A stretch of DNA of 64,000 nucleotides, from the NCBI GenBank assembly GCA_026826555.1, contig JAKSZT010054304.1:34837424-34901423 (forward strand), in the 5' to 3' direction. The notes under the pieces are model-generated. The model saw nothing but the letters and a program-made list of their open reading frames with translations, made no database searches and had not been told where the DNA came from. This document shows, in pieces, positions 57,651 to 64,000 of this stretch. A program made the translations under genes and the position numbers. Position 1 is the stretch's first letter. Every line of letters begins with the position of its first letter. This DNA is from Tolypeutes matacus. Taxonomy: Eukaryota > Chordata > Mammalia > Cingulata > Chlamyphoridae.

Positions 57651-58344
57651 ATTTTAGAACTTCTTTTTTCATAGAATTAAAACAGCCTTTTTAAAAATAC
57701 AACAGGTAAAGTTGAACAAATTTCAAATGCAACGTTATTTTTTCTAGCAAGGAACTACAAAGTACAATTATGTGGCTAATAAGAATTTATATGTTGAGTC
57801 CTAAGATTAATAAATAAATATTATTCTATCATTGGTTACTTATTTGAGATTCTATCTAATGGATTCTCATTTACTATATACCAAGTACTGTGTTTAGCTT
57901 GGTGCAACTCAAATAAAACCAGGCCCTCTAGCTCTTGCCTTAAGGCCCATTCAGCACAGTGTCTTATCCAAAATAAACCCAAATGCATTTAAACAAAATA
58001 TTGGAAAATAAGATCTGTGTTTCCCAAAGCTGTTTTGAAGGTACAAAGAATGTCTTCAAGATACATGGCAGTAAGGTATATATAGCAACACTTCATAAAA
58101 TTGTATCCTAAAATATGTTTCTTAGCAAAAATTCCTAAAATTCCTCTTTAGATGTTGAGATATTTTTATTCTCTTGGAGTCTTTTGGTGCTTTGATTATC
58201 TAGCTCTCATCCTTTCCTCATACTCCATTTTTCTGTATTATCTCGAACAGTAACACAAAATTCCTGGAGCAGTTCAACACAAAGAGACCTCCTGGGCAGG
58301 CTGGTGAATTAAGGTGAATACTTACACTTTAATATTTTCTTTTG
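57651..58344. other. unassigned, no feature seen
   Basis: About 0.7 kb without a recognised element. Confidence 0.5.
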
Positions 58345-58455
58345 TGTCATAAAGTCTTATCTCAGCCCTATATTATAGGTGCTATAATTCCCATGTTACA
58401 GACTGAGGAAAGTGTGGCTGCATAACTTACTCAAGGTCATGATTCCAGTTCATAT
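58345..58455 (-). mobile_element. MIR, left part of split copy
   Basis: Antisense MIR: 'tattataggtgctataattc', 'ccatgttacagactgaggaa' and 'cataacttactcaaggtcat'. It stops where the MIR would read on into the tRNA-like end, which is found at 59022-59105. Confidence 0.75.
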
Positions 58456-58489
58456 GGTTGTATGATAAATCAATTCAGAGCAACTGATA

Positions 58490-59010
58490 ACCATTTTGTT
58501 AGTCTTACAGATTCTGTGGGTAAGGTATTTGTACAGGGTGCATGCACAGTCCAGAGAACATGACATGTGGGATTTCATCTGAGAACACTGGATTGTGGGG
58601 GGTGACTGGATGTCTAAGGCTATAATCTTTTTGAGACATCTTCATTCACATATCTGGAAGTTAATGCTGTCTATTGGATAGGACATCAGCTTTTCTGTAG
58701 TCTGGAACACCTTCATGTGGCCTCTCAATGTGGTCTCCTTACATGGACTAATTTGGGCTTCCTCACAGCATGGAGACAGGCTTCCAAAAAACAGCATCCC
58801 AAGAAAGTAAGGCAGAAGTACATGCCATTTTTATGATTAAGCTACAGAAGGTACAAGTGACAATTCTGCTGGTATTTGAAGGAGTTACAAAGGTCCACCC
58901 AGGTTCAAGGGGATAAATATCACATAATGAGATAAATGTCAAGATACATTGTAGGAAGAGCACAGAGGATGGGAGATATTGTTGAAGCCATCTTTAGAAA
59001 ATAGAATCTG
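58490..59010 (-). mobile_element. Old ERVL-type LTR inserted in MIR
   Basis: Order of blocks 'attctgtgggtaaggtattt', 'gggcttcctcacagcatgg', 'ccatttttatgattaagct' and 'aggttcaaggggataaatat' is one I associate with antisense ancient mammalian LTRs of the ERVL group. The family and exact ends are not certain. It separates two halves of one MIR. Confidence 0.45.
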
Positions 59011-59021
59011 CATCATCATCG

Positions 59022-59105
59022 AGATGTAGTGAAAGGCAGAGCAAGGATTTGAACCCATTTTCTTCTGACTCCAAATCCTGGCACTTTTAATCACTAGCCT
59101 AAAGT
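59022..59105 (-). mobile_element. MIR, right part of split copy
   Basis: 'gcagagcaaggatttgaacc' is the reversed B-box area of MIR, followed by 'ctgactccaaatcctggcac'. It continues the copy that stops near 58455 without obvious overlap. Confidence 0.75.
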
Positions 59106-59534
59106 CTGTTCTCTAACATTAGTAAAATTTCTGTCACAATGTAGAATTGTATTTACCAAATTTCAGACATCAGTAAATAATCCAAAATGATATGAGTTTG
59201 CAAAAATGTTAGATTATATGAGAAAAAATGACCGAAAATGGTTTTAAATTTACCATTTTCTAAATAATAATGGGGAACACTTTATCTCCTTTAAGAACCA
59301 TATCTTTCAAAAGTGATTGTTGGGGTTTGGCTTACATTAAGTTGCTCTGATATTTTTAAATGAAATGTCAAATATAATTTTGGGAATGAAACATGAAGCA
59401 AGGCTTACTAAACTCAGAATTTGACAGCTTTGCTGTGCTTCCATTAAGCTATCTATCTACAAGGATGAAATATTATGTTTAAAAGAGAAGCTTATTTAGG
59501 AGATTTCTGTGGATGCATGTACACATTGATTATG
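59106..59534. other. unassigned, no feature seen
   Basis: About 0.43 kb without a recognised element. Confidence 0.5.
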
Positions 59535-59765
59535 GATTAGCAATAATAATAGCTAATGTTTATTGAGTGTTTACTATGTGCCATGTTCCTTCTATGGTTT
59601 ATTATTTTGAATCCTCCCAATAACTGTATGATAAAGGTGTTATTACTATTTTACCCTACCAGTGGAGAAACTTAGAAATGTTTTGATAATTTGTGCATGG
59701 TCATACAGGGGTAAGAGCTGGAATTTGATCCCAAGCAATATGACTCCAGGGCAGCACTCTTAAAC
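59535..59765 (-). mobile_element. MIR SINE, near full length
   Basis: Antisense MIR with all blocks: 'agctaatgtttattgagtgt', 'ttactatgtgccatgttcc', 'gaatcctcccaataactgta', 'aagagctggaatttgatccc' and 'atgactccagggcagcactc'. Confidence 0.9.
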
Positions 59766-59944
59766 ACTATTTTATCCCATTTCTATAATGTCTGAAATAT
59801 AAAACAGTCTCATTCATTTTCTATTATCTACACTCCAACTATTCCTGTGTCGATAGCTTATAAGACCCATCCTTGTCTGTCCTGTCTTGAGGATTGAGTT
59901 TGTGAAAATTGGTAATGGTACAATACTCATGGACATCTATATGA

Positions 59945-60110
59945 AATTACCATAGTTTAGCAAATGCTTGGCATATACAATTTCATTTGGTACTTATAGA
60001 ATTCCACAAGTTATAGTTATCCACATTTTGCAGATGACTTCAGGGATTCAAATAGTAAGTGTCAGAGCTAAACTAGAATGCAGTTTGTCATTCTTACATT
60101 TCACTACAGA
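59945..60110 (-). mobile_element. MIR fragment
   Basis: 'gcttggcatatacaatttca', 'atccacattttgcagatgac' and 'gtgtcagagctaaactagaa' match reversed MIR blocks in order. More decayed than the copy at 59535. Confidence 0.6.
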
Positions 60111-60579
60111 GTATCATGCCTTTACTTTAAAATAAACTAATTTTGAATTAGTTAAGTTGATGTTTAAATTGGGATCTTGGTGGAGGTCAGGTGCAACACA
60201 CTGGGAAACTGAGCTCATAATGCATGAGAAAAAAAGGTTTATTACTCACAGGTCCTAGGAGAGAGAAGGGTGCCATGAGGGATTCTTTTATTCATAAGAA
60301 CCTCTTTTCTCACTCAATGACAGAAGAATTAGCTTGGCTTCCTATTGATTCTAAAGTCTGGTTTAAAAATATGGAAGAAGAAAAACATAGGGACATAGGG
60401 TCTGATCCTGGAAATATTTATTTGAACTATCAATAATTTAGTTGATGTTGGGGGATTGTTTTCAGAATTATCTTGACTAGCTATTAGCATTTGGGTTATC
60501 TTCATAGGTTAGTCTGACAGCTCACCACTTAGCTGTTACCTGCTGATAATACTAAGCCTTTTAGCTCAGGATATCATTG
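60111..60579. other. unassigned, no feature seen
   Basis: About 0.47 kb. The 70-codon frame 60224-60436 is unrecognisable. Confidence 0.5.
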
Positions 60580-60900
60580 TGTTGTGCTCCCTGGATGCTG
60601 CGTGCAGTTTTGGCAGCCACATCTCAAGAAGGACTTAACATTAAAGAAAGTCCAGAGTAAATAACCAAAACAGAAAAGAGCAGATCCTCCCAATAAGGAC
60701 ACTCTAAGAGGATCATAACTGCTAAGTTGGGAAATAAGGCGTTAAAAAGATATGATGATTATGGCTGAAGTCTAGTCATGAACAAGTTAATCAAACCCAG
60801 GATAGGAAAGGATGGTCTACTTGAATGAGATTTCTTTAGTTTTTTTTAAGACTAGAAGTTCATTGAGGTCTCCATATCAGACAGTTAAGCACTGATACAG
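60580..60900 (+). mobile_element. Possible CR1/L3 fragment
   Basis: 'tgtgttgtgctccctggatg', 'gcagttttggcagccacatc' and 'aagaaggacttaacattaaa' followed by 'gaaagtccagagtaaataac' resemble the 3' region of CR1/L3 LINEs. They are very diverged. Confidence 0.5.
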
Positions 60901-62462
60901 ACTGAAAAGATAAGTCGGGTAAAGAACTTTTAAGTAGAGTAAAAAATATTATATCCATAAGAAATTGTTAAGAAGAAGTTGGTGACATTCAGGGCATGGC
61001 TTTGATTTTTGTGATTCACGCCATGGAAGGGAACCACCCGGTTCCCTCACAGAATATCTCTTAGTGGTACTGTCAGAAATGGAAATATGGGCAAGTTTGC
61101 CCCAGCATGATGCTGAGTATGTACTTGAACTGCCTCCTCTCCTCCTTTATTCTTCTCTACATGGGAATATATTTCTCCAGATTACTTGACAGATTACCAG
61201 AGTTCTTATTTATTATCTTTGATTCCTTTCTCTTAATAGTTCTTATAAAGGAATGCATGAAGTTTTATTAATGATGCTAAAGCAGTATAATCACAAAAAC
61301 TCTCATGGTGATGATTATAGGCAAATTCTGTGACCAAAATTAATTAAATCTAGTCTAGTTGTTCTACATATGTATATCTATATCAATAGCTATATGATTT
61401 TTATATGAAACATTTCTTTCACTTATGAAATTAGTCTTTCTACTTTTATTAATGTCTTATATTCTGATCTGGATTGTTTGCATTCTTCCTTCTATTGACT
61501 CTGGTTCACTGAACGCTTAGGGTATATGAGTATGTCAAGAGACTGCAGTTTTGAGACATCTGACATAAATAGCTGCCTGAATGTGCCAAGAAGGAGCTAA
61601 TGATTCGGCAAAAATGCTGTGAAGGATGAAGCCAGGCTTGCCAGTTGCTGTGCTTCATTTTTCCTGTGGACCTTGTGTAAGCTCAGAGTCCTGAATGGGC
61701 GATTTAGCACTTACGGGCTGAGTCTTAACTTCTCACTTTTTTATGACCTCATATGATACTCTAAACTTGGCATTTAAGGAAAATCAGGCTGCAATCTTGA
61801 GGAATAGCAAAGATATTGACTCATGAAGAAAATTTCAGACTTTAATACATAGAAATAATGTTGCTTTACCGGGAAGACGAATTTTATAGGCAAGACAAAT
61901 AATACATATGGAACCAAAACAAATACTGTATAAAAATAAGTTCCAGAGATTTGGTCAAAGCATTTCTATTGAGTATCAGTGTAATTGTTGTCACATGTTA
62001 ACAATTGAGGATGAAAGCTGGGATACAGTGGAAAATTATGCTCAAATCTTATGACAGGATATTATATTTGCTTCACTTGTTCCTTATGCATGAGATATAA
62101 TTGAATGTTCTTTAATATGTCTTTCTTCCCCCAAGCAATTGTGTCCTGACCCAGTTACAGAACATTTGTGGCAATTTTAGATGAAGGGTTGAGGGAGAGG
62201 GTCATGAGTCTGAGATAGTAACAGAAAATTTAATTTATTTTGTAGCTCTCCCTTCCTATTTGAAGGCTTCTGGCATAGCACTATATAGTTTTGCTTAGCC
62301 TGAGCAAAGAGTATATTATGCCATTTTTTTTTAGCTTGAAAAATAACATTTATTAAAATTTACAAGTGTGCTAAGCTGACCTCTGGTGAAGGATTTTATT
62401 TCAAAATAAAGATTACTTCAGTTATGCTCAGATTTTTTAAGGTGCTCAAAAATAAACTACAG
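60901..62462. other. unassigned, no feature seen
   Basis: About 1.55 kb. It includes a small inverted repeat 'gggaaccacccggttccc' at 61029-61046. Otherwise there is nothing I can assign. Confidence 0.5.
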
Positions 62463-62559
62463 GGAGTGGGTGTAGCTTAGTGGGTTGAGCGTCTGCTTCC
62501 TATGTATGAGGTCCCAGGTTCAATCCCCAGTACTTCCTAAAATGAATATATAAATAAAC
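62463..62559 (+). mobile_element. DAS-type SINE
   Basis: Plus-strand SINE: 'ggagtgggtgtagcttagtg' head, B-box-like 'aggttcaatcc' and a short A/T tail. A perfect 9-bp duplication 'aaactacag' lies at 62454-62462 and 62560-62568. Confidence 0.93.
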
Positions 62560-62719
62560 AAACTACAGTTGTATCTTATACTAATTGTTCAATTTAATAC
62601 AAGTAAACAGACGTTTGCTGGATTGTGGCTTTGTGTGAGACCCCTTGTGAGCTTCTTTGGAGGATGCAATACACAATCCATGCTGAAAGGAATTTAATCT
62701 CAATATATTGAGAAAGACT

Positions 62720-62930
62720 CATACACATCTAACTGTGTTAACTTGGACCAGTCATTTAATGTTTCTATGCTTCAGTTTCTTCATCTGTAAAATAGGAAGA
62801 ATAATAGTATCTACCTTATAGAGGTGTTATGTGAATTAGATGAGATAATATATGTATAACACTTAGAAACATTCTTGACACCCAGAAAGTCCTATGTAAG
62901 TATTTGATGTTATTTATTATAAATAGTAGA
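62720..62930 (+). mobile_element. MIR SINE
   Basis: Sense MIR: 'ggaccagtcatttaatgttt', 'cagtttcttcatctgtaaaa', 'agaggtgttatgtgaattag' and 'cttagaaacattcttgacac'. The tRNA-like head is missing or decayed. Confidence 0.85.
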
Positions 62931-63399
62931 AATATAAAACATAGCGTGATAAGAATGATAATAAATAAGGTTTCCTAACAGAACATGTTGCCTAAATTGT
63001 CCTCATGAGTATAGCTAAGGGATTGTGGCAGGGGAACACAATCAAGAAATAAAAAAGGAAAAAATGAAATAATTTAGTCTTCTGTTAAAATCAACCTTTG
63101 TTTTCCCTTTTTGTTTTACAATTAAAAATTCTCTGATGACATCAGTGCCCATCTCTGCTTCCCAAATATCTAGATGCACATAAAATCTTAACATTACAAA
63201 TAGAATTAGAGCCGGTATTGTTTTGGTTTGGAAGAAATTAAACTACACATACACATATGCACACTGACCATAATTCATACCCCAGTCTGAGAAAGCTTCA
63301 CGTAAACTAGAACGGTGCTGAAAAGTGAAAACTAGTACTCAAATTGGTGGGGGAAAGACATTCACTGAACTTATTAGTTTTTAGGTAGGGTAGTGTAAG
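62931..63399. other. unassigned, no feature seen
   Basis: About 0.47 kb without a recognised element. Confidence 0.5.
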
Positions 63400-63555
63400 A
63401 TAATGTTTCACAGACGGTAATATGCCTGTAAATCACCTGAGGATCTTGTTAAAATGCAGATTCCGATTCAGTAGTTCTGGAGTGGGAACTGAACCTGTGT
63501 TTCTAAGAAGCTCACAGGTGAGACCCTGCTGTTGGTCAGTTGACCACAATTTGAG
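63400..63555 (+). mobile_element. MER5A hAT element
   Basis: 'aatcacctgaggatcttgtt', 'aaaatgcagattccgattca', 'gtttctaagaagctcacagg' and 'accacaatttgag' follow the MER5A pattern. The ends are decayed. Confidence 0.8.
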
Positions 63556-63639
63556 TGAGAAGGGTTTCTAGGAGAAGTCACCTAGGCAAATCCTAAGAGT
63601 AAGTCCTAGGCCATTTACTATTGGTTTTCCTTAGACAAC

Positions 63640-63787
63640 TCTCTCTCCTTTTTTAAACAAATCAATTCTATTGATACATATCAATAAACCATAAATCTAT
63701 CCAAAGTGTGTAATCAATGGTTTTCGGTATACTCACATAGTTGTGCATTCATAGCTTCAATCATTTTTAGGGCATTTTCATTATTTC

Positions 63788-63822
<35 letters not shown>

Positions 63823-64000
63823 CAAACAAAAAAAAGCTCATCACCGTGATCTCAATATCTCTGTGCTTCCTCTGCGGTACATAGCTGCTATTCTGTTTAC
63901 ATCTCTCTAGTTTATTTGCATTTATATTTTGTAAAAACATTTTTATATATGCAATATCAACCATATTCATATTTTCCATAAGGTTTCACAATGTTATACA
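63640..64000 (-). mobile_element. Old L1 3' UTR, runs off window
   Basis: Antisense L1 3' UTR: 'atccaaagtgtgtaatcaat', 'actcacatagttgtgcattc' and 'tgcaatatcaaccatattca'. An (AAT)n expansion interrupts it at 63788-63820. The sequence continues past the right edge. Confidence 0.65.
63788..63820. repeat. (AAT)n microsatellite
   Basis: About eleven 'aat' units inside the L1 fragment. Confidence 0.95.

Overview
This looks like mammalian nuclear DNA with no functional protein-coding gene that I can support. It is AT-rich and intron/intergenic-like. The most diagnostic signal is a set of tRNA-Ala-derived SINEs with intact A and B boxes, oligo-A tails and target-site duplications (for example 15204-15323, 50682-50778, 53362-53541, 62463-62559). 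They look like the DAS SINEs of armadillos. With a xenarthran-looking L1 lineage, ERVL/MaLR-like LTRs and pan-mammalian MIR, L2, MER20 and MER5A, this suggests an armadillo, most likely Dasypus. That is inference from repeat types remembered, not a database result.

Layout. 0-7.5 kb: an L1 tail entering from the left edge, two hAT transposons side by side, a full-length U1 snRNA retropseudogene, a MIR, and single-copy-looking DNA. 7.5-8.6 kb: an LTR carrying two SINEs. 8.6-19.5 kb: mostly unassigned sequence with old L2, MIR and L1 pieces. 19.5-22.3 kb: a four-level nest (SINE in L1 in LTR in older L1). 23-34.6 kb: an old minus-strand L1 split by a 6.6-kb minus-strand L1 with a 13-bp target duplication. 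The inner L1 holds two SINEs, a rearranged L1 piece and a 0.9-kb poly(A)-tailed retrocopy of an unidentified transcript. 34.6 kb: a second U1 retropseudogene. 36-39 kb: an LTR, a hAT element split by an L1 tail, and another hAT element. 39.4-46.7 kb: a near-complete plus-strand L1 with a tRNA-Ala-like sequence and a 0.5-kb pyrimidine tract upstream of its broken ORF1 and ORF2. 46.8-48.5 kb: a long L1 3' UTR copy with an extra module. 49-56 kb: LTRs (one nested in an MLT1 LTR), SINEs and another L1 tail. 56-64 kb: L2, MIR, LTR-like, CR1/L3, SINE, MER5A and L1 tail fragments in otherwise unassigned DNA.

No genes work together here. The window is a record of retrotransposition: L1 machinery is the likely source of the L1 copies, the SINEs, both U1 copies and the 0.9-kb retrocopy. 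All long reading frames lie in L1 protein remnants or low-complexity/repeat sequence. Family names and orientations come from recognising consensus-like motifs by eye. Edges without a target-site duplication are good to about 20-50 bp.
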